From Phragmites australis (Eukaryota > Streptophyta > Magnoliopsida > Poales > Poaceae), in assembly GCF_958298935.1 (NCBI RefSeq), contig NC_084935.1, forward strand, positions 9,978,501 through 10,042,500: 64,000 nucleotides of DNA. The letters run 5' to 3'. The translations under genes were made by a program, and so were the position numbers. Positions 32,143-45,479 of the stretch are shown in pieces. Each line of letters opens with the position of its first letter. Positions within the stretch are counted from its first letter, which is position 1. The notes beneath the pieces were generated by a model. It was not told where the DNA came from, did no database searches, and worked only from the letters and a program-made list of their open reading frames with translations.

Positions 32143-35100
32143 TGTAAGACCCCTCGTTACCGGGGTCTCCTGTGCCTCCTGTATCAGTCCCTGGATTAAG
32201 TAGCTGATACACACAGTACAACAGTTGTAATATCACAGTCAAGCTTCGTATGTAAATAATAAGATTATGGGTACAAAAGGCTTACAAACCATACTGAATA
32301 TTACACACCTGGCCTAGCGGCCAGCAAAACACACAACGGAAGCAAAAGCCCAAGCCACAAGCAGCGAGGGAGCAAACGCGGCCTCAGAGACTATTCTTCA
32401 TCTCCGGCTTCACCTCCGGTGGTCAGCATTGGGTTCTTCATCTTGATAATAGCAAGAGTGAGTATGGAAGGTACTCAGTAAGCTCTATACTACTTCAAAG
32501 TGTTGATAGATGTAAAAAGGGGTTTATCCAAGGATAGGCTCTATGGTTTAGATTTAAGCGTAAAGCGGTTTATGCAGATTATCAATTGTATCAACTATGA
32601 TCGAATTCTAGATATTTTAAATAATTCAAAAACCAGTGATGGGCTATGTCTAGAGTTTCTCGGTCCTGGGAGGGACTACACATCGCTCCGCAGTCCCTTT
32701 TTATCATTTCTGGTGTACCTCTAGTACCACACAGCTTCTGGCGGTGTGAGCCAGGAACCATCTCACACGGACATCTAGTCCACACACTCACTCATCAAAA
32801 CTCACGCACCCGGAGTCTAGTCAAAAAGGTTCTGCCTTCTCATGTCCATGATCGTGGATACGGCTATTCGAATAAATTTACACTCTGCAGAGGTTGTACA
32901 GCTTTACCCATACGATATGCTCAGCCTCCAACCGTTGCAAATGGAGGAGCGAATCATACCGAGACTCTCCAAGCACCTTTCCTGCCGAGCTTTTTCACAA
33001 GACACACCAAGTCCCAGAGCTGCATGTTCCAAAGGCTAACCTCCTTTTTTAAGCCTAAGCCGGTCCCTGAAACCTCCAAACAGCGGGACAGATAGACCCT
33101 TGGGTGCTTGTTGTTCTCAGCCTCCTGGTATAATGCCTAACTCAGTCCGGTGAAGGAAAAGTCAAGTCCTACCCATACAGGACGCATGGTTGCACGGGGT
33201 TGCTAGGGCATGGCGGAGAAATGACTCGATCCTTAAGCGGCCAGACCAGACATCTTCATGGGCAATGAATACCATCATGTAACTCAAGCCCCCAAGAGCA
33301 TCCTCCCTAGAGGACTACTCTACCTGCCCGCGTCAAAACAGTTTTCACCCATTTTTACACATCACCATCCATGTCCCACATCATCAAGGATTTCCTGACC
33401 ATCACGAAATTCACAACTATCAAGGAGGCATGGTATATGAGTTATCATTGATAACAGTAAATCTTATCTCCGAGGAGAAGTGTTCTTAAAAGCAACATCT
33501 CCGAAGAGACGTATTCCATCCTAAGAATACTAGATATCAAGGCGTAACCCATCGTTAATATATTTAACAATAGGTATTCCTATGGTGATATGTATTCTGG
33601 ATGATGACATGTAAGGCATGACAGTGTTGATAGGATTAACTACTACAAGTAGTTTAAAAGAAAACGCAATATATAGTGCATGCGATAATAAGTCCGGTTT
33701 TAGTTGATCATGTATATTATTTGAAAACATAGGTTCAATATGATCAAGGAGATAGGACTTGCCTTCTTTGAAATTTTCTTCAAAGTCTTGATTGTAATCG
33801 GGATCCTCCTCACTCTATATACTTCTGGCGCAGCACTCGCAGAACTCAGGTTGCCCTGAAATCGTGACTACGATCAATAACGATGATATTAAAGAAGAAT
33901 CAATTAAACACCAAATGGAAAACCAAATGAGTCCTAATGGAAACTACAATGTGACATATGTGTAGATCTCGATTTTAGATGAATTTCGGTGAAAGAATCG
34001 CCAAAATCGGAGTCAGAACGGAGAAGTTACTGCACTCGGAAGATTTAATCAAAATTTAAATCAAGAAATTAATAAATAGTACTGTTCATAGGTGGGCCCA
34101 CATGCACAGTAACTCGGGCCCACATGAACATTATGATTTTGACCGAATGGGCTTGGATGGGCCGGATCCGGGCCTAGATGGGCCTAGGCCGGGTTTGGTA
34201 CGGGTCGGGCTGCACACTGTTGGCCTGTTCGGGTTTGGGTTGCCTGGCTAATGGGCTGCGGAGGCAGGCCGGCCTACCATGCGGCCCGTCTGGCGACTTG
34301 GTCAGCGAGGCCAGTGGCTGGGCTGAGCCAGACGGAGTCGCGGCCTGGTTTTGCGCGCGCGCGAGCGTGTGGCGAAGAAGAGGGGAAAAGTTCGGTCGAC
34401 GGCGAGAAATCTCGGCGGGCATCGCCGGAAAGGTCTCCAGGGTTGGATTTTCGCCGGAGCTTCACGACGACGAGCAGACATCGGCCTTCTACATGAGACG
34501 GCGGACTCAACAGGGGGCATCTCGTCGTCGGCCGGCGGCGAAGATGACACCAGCACATCGCCGAAGAGGAAACAGTGGTGTGGCACGACTGGACAGCACA
34601 TCTCCCGCACGGGAGAGGGGTCAATCCGGCACGGGAAAGGGGCCTAATGCCTCTAGAGCACATGGCACTACGGTCAGTGACCACACAGAGCATACAAGCA
34701 CGTCGACGGTGACGTTTGCACGGCGGTGCGCGGCGATCGGGCGGAGGCACACGACGATAAGAAATAAGGAGTTCAGGAGACACCTACATGCTATCTAGGG
34801 TGGAGGGGGTTGTTAGGGGAACCAGGAAGCTCCCCGATCTCAAGAATGAGGAGAAGCGGGTCGGCGGCTGGGGACTTGTCGAAGTAGCGGCAGCGGTGAT
34901 GCTCGGCTATCGACGCAGATGATTTCCCGTCGGGTTCTCGGTTATTGGACGGTGGCACGAGGTCGGTGATGGCTCACCGGTGATCCCTGGTAGCACGTCA
35001 TCGGCAGATGGTCGGCGAAAGGGGTGCAGCGGCGATAATGGCGATAACGGCTGTGTTGTGGCGGGGCAGAAAGAGAAGAAGAAGAGAGAGAGAGATGCGG

Positions 35101-36118
35101 GCCTGCTATTTATAGAGAGGTAGAGAGAGCACGGAGGCGGTGCATGCGGGTTGGCATCACGGGGACGTCGGCGGCGAGGTGGCGGCCAGTGCCCACCTTT
35201 TTCTCTGGGGCATGGGCCGACTGCGCCGGCCAAGCATGGGCAGTTGCAAAAGTCGCGCATGCAGGGCGTGGGAGGAGAGAGGGGCGCAAAGGAGAGAGGC
35301 GAGGAAACGAAGGCTGGTCGGCGCACGCAGGATATTTCCTGGAGGAACGACGGCGGCGAAGTCGTTGTCGCACTGGAAGGGAGAAGGAAGGAGGAGGGGG
35401 AGGAATTGAGCCGTTGGATCGGCAACACGTGGACAGCCAGCCAAGGCAGGGCGCGGGCGCACGCGTGAATGCGCGGCTAGGCCGGCAGCGCGGTGTCTTG
35501 GGCCGAATCCGCGGGCGTGCGCGCGAATGGGCTGAAGGCGCGGGAGAAACGGGGGAAGGAAGTGGGCCGGTCCCGTGGGCTGGAAAAGAAGGAGGAGGAG
35601 GAAAATCAGCCAGGGGTGAAAACGAGAAAGGGAAAAAAGAAAAGAGAGAGAGGGAGGGATTTCGGGAAATAATTTAAAATGGAATATTTTGAATTTGAAT
35701 TTGACTTGGGGTTAAGATCAATTCCATTTGGAATATTTGATCTTTGATTTGAATTTGGAATACAATCTTTGTGGGAAGGATTTGAAACAAAGGATTTGAA
35801 TTTAAATTGGATTGGAGCCGAACAGAATCTAAGAGTAGGTTTGAAATTGAGAGACATTAAATTTCAAACCTCCACATAAGAATCAAAAATCTCAACTAAT
35901 GCATACAAACCAACTTAATGCAGAGACTATTTTAAAATTGATTCTAGAGCACTTCTAATTACCTAAGGAACTTATAGACATGAATGTACATGTATACTGG
36001 TATATATACATCCACTTACCTATTATCTTAACCCATAGTTAGCCTAATTAACCCTAAAAAGTTTTAATTTAGAGTGAAATTTTCTAACTTGTTAACATGC
36101 TCAATTCCTGATGTTACA
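32143..36118 (-). mobile_element. Solo LTR A, about 4.0 kb, gypsy type
   Basis: Starts tgtaagacccc and ends tgatgttaca on the plus strand, flanked by perfect gctca duplications (32138-32142 and 36119-36123). No gag or pol lies inside, so it is a solo LTR from LTR-LTR recombination. TATAAATA on the minus strand at about 35112-35105 is a good promoter, so the element would be transcribed leftward. It shares ends and internal landmarks with solo LTR B but is 1.24 kb longer, largely through a GC-rich block at 34150-35670 whose long ORFs look non-coding. Confidence 0.85.
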
Positions 36119-36345
36119 GCTCATGGGTTAGAGAGAAACACAAGTAACCTACCAAAACATAAACCTACATTAGGTATTGCAATAAATTGAAATAAGCATA
36201 TACAACCCTAGACAATGCAAGTGAATTCATCAATTTAGATGATTTAACATCTAGTACATTTGCCTTGTTTATCTTTAGATAGGAATTTGGGTATACGATA
36301 ATTATGATCTTCATTAATATGTCCAATCTTGTATACATAGCTTCT

Positions 36346-37001
36346 TTATTTGAACCTACACCTCATCTTGTGACCAAGTCTCCAAATCCTCATAGCCGCA
36401 TCGGGCTTCAAGTTTTCTTTAGAACCCAAACCGATTGGGGCCCCTTTATGTTGGTGATGATTTTCTTTGGCACCCAAATGGGTTGGTTCCACCCCTGGAC
36501 CTTTCTCCCAACCATCTGTGCAACCACCTTGCTCTAATCCTTTTTCTTGAGCTTGTAGTGGTTGATCTTGGCCTTGGTCTTGTAGTTGGGATTGGTGTAG
36601 ATGTTTGAAATCTTGTTGGAGATGTTCATCGCCTTCTTCTTCTCTTTGATCTCCTTCTTGACTTGCTTGTATTAGAAGGACTTGTGCCCTTCTTGATGGC
36701 ACTTGAAGCATATCATGGTTGACTCCTCCACAAGCTTCTTCACCATGATAGCACGGCTATCTTGAGGAAGTTGGACATATCCCTTGCCCTTTAATCTTAT
36801 CAAGTCCTTCTTGAGTTTCTCCACTTCTTGCTTGAGCTCATCATTCTCTTGTGCAATGAGGTTGTTAGATAGTTCTACAATAATATTCTCAACACAAATC
36901 TCATTACAAAAAGGTGAGCTAGATATATCAATCAAATCATCACAAGAAATGTAAGCATATACCTTAGGATTGAAATAAAAGAAATATGTCGATTGCCTCA
37001 A
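36346..37001 (-). pseudogene. gag zinc-knuckle fragment of another retrotransposon
   Basis: The minus-strand frame 37001-36672 encodes LIAQENDELKQEVEKLKKDL (coiled coil) followed by STMICFKCHQEGHKSF, a CCHC zinc knuckle. The frame stops directly after KSF, and the codon where the last Cys is expected now reads Tyr. Downstream to about 36346, homology continues out of frame (a WVPK-type repeat segment). This gag type is common in grass LTR elements. Neighbouring pol is absent. Confidence 0.65.
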
Positions 37002-37269
37002 AGGGAGCTTAGTTTGAGATTCAATGCTCTCAAGTTTTGCCTTAAGTTCTTCATGCTCCTTGTTTAGTAATTCAAATTTGCTAACTAATTATAGATAATT
37101 AGAAACAAAAGTATCATGAATGTCATTAAGGACATTGAATTTCTTTAGTTCTTTTGCTTGTTTGTTTAAGGCCCATTGTTGCTCGATCAGAATCTTTGAA
37201 AAAGATTCACATGACCACCGGTTATGGTCTTGAGCCAACATGAAAGGGATGCTCCGCTTGGAAACGGAG

Positions 37270-38330
37270 TACCAGAAGCAACACCTTTGGAGGCAATGCC
37301 TCCTTCGGTGCCGTCGACCTCGGGTGGCCATCATGTGGTCGCCTTGCTTGATTCGAGTATAACATGGATGGATCAGATATTGGACTACCTTCAGAATCGT
37401 GCAACCCTTCACGATAATGGGTCAACAGAAAGGATCATGTGGTAGGACAACAAATACTCCTGGGTAGAGGGACGCCTGTACCGCCACAAGAGCGATGACC
37501 TTTTACTGAGATACATCACTCAAGAAGGGGGAGCACAGCGGTCCCCGACATCCTCGGAGGCATATGTGGTGGCCGTGCTTCATACCGCACTCTGGTCAGG
37601 AAAGCATTTGGTAAGAATTCTATTAGCCCACGACCCTCCAGGATGCTTACGTGCCGGTGAAACAGTTCGGGCCATGTCAGAATCATGGCCAACATACGAA
37701 ACTACCAGCCCAAGCATAGCAAATTGTACCGCTCTATTGTCCTTTCGCTATTCAGGGGCTTGTTATCATGGGACCATTTCCTAAAAGCCCTAGGTAGTTT
37801 TGAATTCATGTTCATAGCAGTTGGCAAATTCTCTAAGGGGATCAAGGCCAAGCCTGTCAGAAAATTCGCCACCACGGTAGTGATTAAGTTCACACGAGCA
37901 GTGGTAGTGTTATTTGGCCATCCAAACTGCATAATTACGAACAAACGAGACTCAATTCGCTAGTCGGAGGGCGCACATCGCCTCATATGACCAACTACTC
38001 GTGCAGCGACCAGGAGTCGCAGCGGGAGGACAATACAAACCCAAGCTAAGAGTACTGCGAACGTGCTCAAAATTCGGGCAGCCAATACTAGCAGAGCCTC
38101 ATGTGCTACCACAGCCACAAGGTGCAAAAGTGGACACTGGCCATAGGCAACCTCGACCTCGGACGAGTCCAGGAATAGGGCAGGCTGTAACAGGCTCCTC
38201 CCCAATAGGGAGGGGTCCTACAAAGTGGTATGCTTTTCCTGACCTGGCATAGTTGACTTGGCCAAAGCCTGGCTACAAATTACACAAACTCATGAAACAC
38301 GAGTTCTATGTGTAGGATGGCTCGAAGGTG
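37270..38330 (+). pseudogene. Degenerate gypsy integrase region of a second, oppositely oriented Tat-like element
   Basis: Plus-strand fragments in shifting frames: SSITWMDQILDYLQNRATLH (connection region), a VEGRLYRHKSDDLLLRYIT segment, GKHLVRILLA, then FRYSGACYHG-type remnants and FMFIAVGKFSKGIKAK with VVIKFTRAVVVLFGHPNCII (integrase core). Frameshifts and stops are frequent. Orientation is opposite to the outer element, so this belongs to a separate insertion whose 5' half is missing. Confidence 0.65.
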
Positions 38331-38620
38331 AGCCTGTTTTTCTATTTTGCAGGATCTTTCAGACGAGCGTGGAACATGGCTTGTAAGTTTTTTCAAATTC
38401 AAAACACGGACTCTATTTTGCAGGATAACCTAGGTATGCACGGTCTCACCAAATGGTAAGTTTTTTCGATTTGTAAGCTTGACCGCCTGGTCGACAATTT
38501 TCCGACCGACCAGATGGTTGGGGGCTAGAGCTTTTAGGATATGTAGTTTGTTTTTGTGTAGCATACATTTTTTGCTCTACCCGATCGATCTTATTGTTAG
38601 TGTGGGAGTCAAAATTGTTG

Positions 38621-38946
38621 CTCGCACATTGTCGAAGGTATGGGTGTCCGAGGGATGACAGTTGCGAGGCCACAAGTCCTAGATCATCATACTTAGAGTC
38701 ATCCTAAGCGTCAAAAACCTTGCTAGCGAGCACCCCGAACCTACTCGCTACTCGAATACATGAACCTTGCTACTCGTGCAATGTCAAAGGTATGGGCATC
38801 CGAGGGATGACGACCACGAGACCACAAGTCCTAGATTGGGTCGAGCGCTGGTCAACCCCGAAGGGTTAATCATGCTAAGGGACATCCTAAGAGTTAGGAA
38901 CCTTGCTAGAGAGCACCCCAAACCTACTCGCCACTCGAACACAGGA
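38621..38946. repeat. Two tandem repeats downstream of the second element's integrase
   Basis: Copies start at 38621 and 38773. Both contain ggtatgggtgtccgagggatga, ccacaagtcctaga, accttgctagcgagcacccc and aacctactcgc (with variants). The second copy is longer by a short insertion (ggtcaaccccgaagggtt). Such arrays are usual 3' of pol in Tat-type elements. Confidence 0.75.
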
Positions 38947-38949
38947 AAA

Positions 38950-41910
38950 ATTTACATGAAGAACGATCCTTTCATTAGAAAGCGACCACCCGGACAGCTC
39001 CTGTGGGCTAGTTCTAAATAGTCTATTCAATACATGCGAGACCCAAAAATATGTGGCAGTGGATCAAACCGGACAAACCAAAGAAGGGAGCAGACAACGG
39101 ACAAATATGAGTCTACGAGTTCATGGAGCTCCTCGGTGGTCTTCGTGACGCTAACAAAACCTTCGGAGAATGCCAGGATGAGGTTTGTATCTGAAAGGTG
39201 CTAGTGGACACAAGCTAGGGCGAGACAGGCGTTGGTGGTCTCACATCTAGCAAGTGATCGCCCACCGTCACATGCATCCTATCCTCAAGGCCACTCGTCT
39301 CCTCGGAGGCTACCAAAAACCAGTCAACGTGACCAATCACGGTGTCTCTTGGTGTTGAGCGAACCTGAACATTGGTGGACCACAGCAGCGAGTCAAAGGG
39401 TGTAAAAGCTTGGTTTAGGTGATCATAGAAATATTCTCATCGCTGGTCGCTTTCTCTGTCCATCTTCTCCAGGTGTCTCCGTGCCACGAGCAGCTCCTCC
39501 TGATAAGCTGGTCAATGAAACATGTCACAAATCACACAGAAGCCAGCCGATCGGGTCTCACTCGGCTAGCCTAATACTAACACGTGGCTAAGTGGTGGTA
39601 GGACTGAGGCACCTGAAGATCACCCTGCAGGTTCTCTCGCTCAACCGCAAATACTAGCTCACAGTTGGCCACCACTTCTTGGATACACTGGTCAACAGAA
39701 TCTTCAATAAGCTTTGTCAGGGGTTCGGTGCGAGTAGGTGAGTCGACCAATTCTGGTCGTGCCACTTCTAGGCGGCACTGGTCATGGGCATTGTCGGTAG
39801 GTGCGGTTAGGGGCTCGAAGCGGGAGGGGGAGGCTCAGTCATTTCAGGGATTCTACAACCATAACGGCAACAACAAAACTCATCAGAGAAATCAAAAGGT
39901 TTCTTCCAAATATAATACAGAACCTAAATTACAGTTTGATATTTACTCCTCGGTGGCCTCCACCCGGAAGATGGATCCCATGTAGTCCACCGTCTCTTGG
40001 CACTCCTCATGTAGCCTCTCCTCGGCAACGGCCCGGTGACCGCAACCCCCTCCCGGATGAGGTCGAGGTTGAAGTTGGGATCACGGTTGCAGTAGCACCG
40101 AAGGATGAACCCTGCCGCATCCCTCACTACATGTGACACATCCTAAGCCGTCCTCATTGCCAGAATACTCGGGAGCTCGGAAAACTTCTCTGAGAGAACG
40201 TTGGTAGCATAGGACTAAGCTTCGGTTGTGTGCGGGTCCTTTGGTGCAATGATCTCCAGCCTGAGGCTCCCCAAGGGCTCCTCGAGTGCCTTAAAAGCAT
40301 CTTGGAGAATGCTACGAGTGGTACTCTCATCCTCCCTAAGCTGGTGTGTTCAGCGGTGAGAACATCTTTTTCTCATTGCAGCTCACCACACTTCTGCTGA
40401 AGCACTAGCAGTGCATTCTTTTCTTTGACTAGCTACCTCTCTAGTTCAGCACACCTACTGACAGCCGCTTCCTTATCTTAAATCAGCTTGCAGAGAGGCC
40501 AAGAAGCGGGTGGCCAGGGAGAGCGGGTCGAAGGCCGGAACTGGCTCCACAACCGGCTCAGTAGGCGTGATAGCCATGATCAATGCTTCCAAGGTCTGGG
40601 CTGCTGCAAGCTAGGGTACTAGAACATGTTGCTGAGGTACTAGTGGAGGAGTTACAACCGGGGTTGTGAGCGGGGTCGAGGACCTGAGGCAACAACAGAT
40701 TTACAAAATCAAAAAAAGAAAGAAAACTCGAGGTATATGCGCCTAACCGGAAACCTTACCGCGGCAGCGGAGTGTTGAGCATATGCCTGGACCTCGTAAA
40801 GCCGCTGGGTCAGCTGGTCGGGGGATAGTCCAGCAGTCAAGCCGCCGATGCTCGGGGTCTCACAAGTACGTTTGGATGACTCCGTGATAGATGGTCCCTC
40901 TGCTAATCTCTTCCCCTCTTGCATAGGCGCTTGGTCGGCGACAGCCTGACCACTCCTGGTCTAGTTGGGGCACGTCTGTTCGGAGCAAGACTGGTCAGGG
41001 CATGCCTGGTTGGGTTGAGTCTGGTAGGGGCGATGCTTGTCGACCCTCTACTGACTGATGCTGCTCACAAAACCGCCGCCCGTGGTCGCTACCCAATTCT
41101 GAGAAGTCAGGTCACCACCTCAACCTGCTAGGACAACATCGCGACTAGATGGGTGGCCGACCGGGACGGGCTAGGCTGCGGAGAAGGCATACTAGCAGCA
41201 AGATCAACTTCTTGGGTGGTCTCCATGATCTCATCGATTATCGGACGTAAGACATCAACTTTGGGAAGACCCTACGACGACGTAAACCATGAAACCCTAA
41301 CCCAGGAGAAGGCTTGAAGATGACAGTTCTAAGAAAAGGTCAAACTTACCAATCTGAGCTGAGCCCTCTCCGACAGGGAGAGGTCGCACAATCGAGGAGT
41401 GCCTCATGGGAGGCCATCCTTCCTCGGGGCTGCCGCTGTGAGGAATTTTTAACTCGTGACTCGACAGCCTCATCAGAGAGATCTGCATAAGAGGGATACT
41501 TAAGACACCACATGAATAAACAAAGAGCACCATGGAAACGGTTACGATATTTCCTAAAGAGCTCTCCCTAGAGACGTCATCACTACCGGTGTACATATAT
41601 GTTGGATGTGCTATTTTTCACAAAGGGCACAACCGACGCTTGATGAAGTCACAGGCAACATCTCATCCCGCCAGCTCGACATTCACAAGGTTGTTGACTC
41701 AGGTAGCGAGGCTCAACAGCTCCAGAGTGGTCATGGAGGAGTTCCACCAGCTCTTGAAGACATGTGCTGGTCTGTTCGGCACACGGATGTTGTCCAAGGA
41801 ATCCTCTGTCCTGAGGTAAGACCATTCTTCCCTCTAGACCGACCACGACAACTTAAGGCCCATCTCAAGGTATGAGCATGCGATGCCATCGCGAAGGCGA
41901 AATTCGTAGC
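38950..41910 (-). other. 3' non-pol region of the second Tat-like element, with decayed opposite-strand ORF
   Basis: The minus strand keeps broken Glu/Gln/Lys-rich coiled-coil stretches (about 40520-40350) and short frames such as 39765-39577 and 41596-41297. Plus-strand short repeats of ggtcggggcatgcctggttg type lie at 40925-41050. This mirrors the outer element, where an extra ORF lies opposite to pol. No intact gene. Confidence 0.4.
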
Positions 41911-41915
41911 TCCCG

Positions 41916-44651
41916 TGTCACACCCGGTTTTAACGGCCAAAACCAGATGCGGCTTATGTGTGCCCATGATGTTCAACACACATAAGGACGTCACAGGTGA
42001 AGTAACAAAAGCAATACTTTATTAAATAACGTTAAACTCTTACAGCAATTGACATATATTGTCTTCTATAAAGATATCTGCAGCGGAACAGAAGCACTGG
42101 TGCCCAACAACACCGCAGGCAACTGACCGGGAGACACGCGCCTAGAACACCACAACCTCGTCTTGATAGTCTTCAACATCTTCACTCATTGAGCAGCAGC
42201 ATACATATAGCATGGTATAGGGAAAATAGCAAGTGTGAGCACATAGAGTACTCAGCAAGTGGGGGAAAATAATGATATGCAGGCTTATATCAAGAATAGG
42301 CTAACAAATGGTATTTTTGCGTAAATGCGAGTAATGAAAACATATTTGGACTCAAAAGCATTAAGTAATTATTAAGTGAATGTAACCCATACAATCCAAC
42401 CGCAGCATACAAGGCTCCCCACCTTGCATACCATAACCTTCTAGTACTCCCTGTACTATTACCAAAACCATCTAGTACTCCCTGTACCAGAACCATAACC
42501 ACAACCATCTAGTACTCCCTGTACCAGAACCATAACCACAACCAAACTCATAACCACAACCATCTAATCATGTGAGGATCCAAGTCTCTCATAACCGTGA
42601 GCACGGCTGTTATAATAGTTTTACACTCTGCAGAGGTTGTCCAACTTTACCCACGAGTCAGTGAATTCCATGTTGCCGTGTTTGCAAGACACTTAACACA
42701 CGCCAGTGGTGTGCCGCCAAGAATCACTGTATGACACTTTCCACTAACCAGAGACTAATCCAGTGCATGTCTGCCCACTAGGTTTCACCGCCAGGCTTTA
42801 CGCAAGCAACAGCTCCTACCCAGAAGCCCCCTTTTGTGCTGACCCAACGCACACTGGACAGACTCTAATCAGTATGTCACACTTTACCCATATCAGCCTC
42901 GTGGTTGGTACGTTACTTCTTGGGTTGTCGCTCCACGAACCGGTCCTTACTTAGGTTACTTGAGCAAACACTAATCCAACATCATAACCATGACAACCAT
43001 CAAAACCACTTTGCTCAAGGCCTAAGGTTCCATGTTGCTAGACCATTAAAACATTAACGACTATTGTCGCATATGCTCATTAGTCAAGTATATGACACTT
43101 CCCAATATCCCAAAAGCATGGCTAAGCAATCTACCCATAAAAGACACCTAACCATAAACCATCTAGGTTCCAAGGGATGATAAGGGAAAATCTAGGGAAA
43201 ACCCTAACATAGGTGACTACCCATCATATTGACAGATATTGCATGCAATTTTGTAAAACAAAACATTTAAAAACATAGGTTCAAGATGATCAAGGACACT
43301 TGCCTTTTTCCCAATGCTGCTCAGTGTTGTCGAAATCTTGGTCTTGAAGTCCCTCGAACTGCTCCGAAACGTTATCGACTAATCGCGAGAAATTGCTTTG
43401 GTGGTGGAAGAAGGAGATTTCGCGGAGAAGACGACGTAGCGCATCACGGGCGGCGGCAGCGACGGCTCCGGCGAACGGCGGCGCTCCGACGACGTACGGA
43501 CAGGGCAACAGCGACTTCTAGGCCTTAGGGACGTGGATTAGGGGTGGGAGAGGTCGTGCAACTCATATATATAGGGCTAGGGACGGCTAGATGAGGTAGA
43601 GTCCAAACCGAACACGAGTTGGATTCGAGTCCGAGTCGGTTACGATTTCCTTTTTCGCAGCTCTGTATTGCGAGGATGATATCTCCATCGTCCGGACTCC
43701 AAATTGGACGTTTCTTGATTCTAAATTGTAGTACTCGAAAAGATCTACAACTTTGGTAGTCATTGTAACTTCTGAAAACGTTATCTTGATTTCCAAAAAT
43801 GCACCACAAGATAAACTATTTGAACTCGGACTTCTCTGCGCAGCACTGATTTCGGGGGCCATAACTCCCAGCTCCATTATCCAAAAGGTGACTTCCATAG
43901 GTTCAAATCGAAGCTCTCGACGAGACCTACAACTTTGGTAAGATTTGCATTTGAGGCCGTTTTGAACTCCAAAACGTCATGAGAAGATGAGGCTGTCCAG
44001 GACTCCGCGAAAATTTACAGATTTCGTGGATCCTTTGTTGGGCCATCTAGAAGACTTGGCTAATGGTTTGGACTTGAGCAAGATTAAGCCCAAAGATAAT
44101 TTAGGTATATCTAGGGTTTAGAAAAGAAACTTTTGCAGAGAAATTTGAATATGATTTGAATTTGAATTGAGTTTGGAGTGAATTTGAGAGAAACCAAAAG
44201 ATAAGGTTGAACAAGAATAGGAGTAGATAAAAAATTTGAATTTGGATTTGGGTAGAAATTGATAAAGAGGAGTGATTGGCTTTAAACAAGAATTTGGATA
44301 AGATTTGAATTGAACTAGAGAAGGATCAGGTATGATCAAGTATTGAATAGATGATGAATTCAAAGATTTTGAATTCCAACCATTAAGATCCTTAACTTAT
44401 TCACTACTGAGTTTTGTAAAAACCTTTTCAAAAATCTTTTTCACTCAAAACACCAAACAGAGAAAAGAAAAAGAACTCTAATGCATTTACCTGGCTCCTA
44501 GCAAAACTCAGCATGCAATGCACAGAAAATAATAACCTATATTAATTGATTGATTAAGAAAATAGGTTTTAAACCTATACTACTAGTGAAGCTATTCAAT
44601 ACTCTTGGAAAATTTTAGAAATTTGAGAAATCTGAAAATCAGGGTGTTACA
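41916..44651 (-). mobile_element. Solo LTR B, about 2.7 kb, same family as solo LTR A
   Basis: Starts tgtcacacccggttttaacg and ends aaaatcagggtgttaca on the plus strand, flanked by perfect tcccg duplications (41911-41915 and 44652-44656). No coding inside, hence a solo LTR. Read on the minus strand it begins TGTAACACCCTGATTTTC, a start common in large grass gypsy LTRs, with a TATATATA box at about 43577-43570. It interrupts the second Tat-like element: the sequence on both sides is continuous once it is removed. Confidence 0.9.
42470..42560. repeat. Short tandem repeats in solo LTR B
   Basis: The phrase catctagtactccctgtac recurs at about 42470, 42508 and earlier as ttctagtactccctgtac, with accataaccacaaccat between units. 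Confidence 0.7.
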
Positions 44652-44656
44652 TCCCG

Positions 44657-45475
44657 GTGGCTGGCCTGGTCTGCAACCTGGCCATGTAAAACTACCTGAA
44701 GAGATCGAGGCATGGCTCGAACCTATTGAAGTTCTCATACATATGAGCAAAGACGCTCAAGCATGATGATAGAATTAGGATTGAGGTGGAGGTAGCTGAT
44801 ATCATAGAAGAAGATGACGGTGGTGAAGAATTTAGAAAAGAAAGGCATGAGGCTGGCCAAAAGGAGATACCGTGACTAGCCTTCGCTGGTCGCGGGACAG
44901 GTACTCACCAAACCAGTCTATTCTCATTAAATGCTTTCCACTCAAGTGTTTTTCCTTTTCTAGGCACTCCTCCCAAGTGGACTGGCTGTGGCCAGCGCAG
45001 AGGTGTCAGGCTCCATCCTGTAGCACTAAACGCTATGGGACGGGCGCACAGGTGTGCCGAGCTGCTTCACAGGTGCACGTGCGAGACCGATGATGGGACA
45101 GGGCAGACTGGATGACCGGGGTTAGGTAAGCATGGAGGTGTCCAATAGATGGGTCGGGCTTGGCAGCTTCATTAAGGCAGAAGGGTAGAAGGTTTTAGAG
45201 GGGATGGGTTGACTGCTTTTGGGCCCATTTGTAAGTTCTCCCTCTCTTGTGTATAAAGAGGAGAACGGGTCTAGCATAGGGGACTCTCATCTATAATTAG
45301 TTCACGAACACTGATAACAAAATACATAGGACGTAGGTCTATTATCCGTTGGGAGGCCTGAACATGGATAACCCCTATGTTCTTGAGTTCATCACAAACA
45401 CATACATACCTCAAATGGTGTTCACGCACCCATCGACCAGTACACCCCGGAATCATTATCAAGGACTAACTCTCG
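44657..45475 (+). other. End of the second Tat-like element, possible 3' LTR
   Basis: Non-coding sequence with LTR-like features: a tgtataaagaggag TATA-like motif at 45250 and a closing part with gcctgaacatggataacccc. The partner 5' LTR is absent, so the ends cannot be proven. Confidence 0.35.
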
Positions 45476-45479
45476 ACAT

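Noticed and set aside
34174..35677. Many long overlapping ORFs on both strands
   Set aside because: GC-rich block of solo LTR A; stop-poor because of composition, no recognisable domain.
32143..36118. Complete LTR retrotransposon
   Set aside because: No gag, pol, primer site or internal second LTR; the whole interval behaves as one LTR with matching 5 bp flanks.
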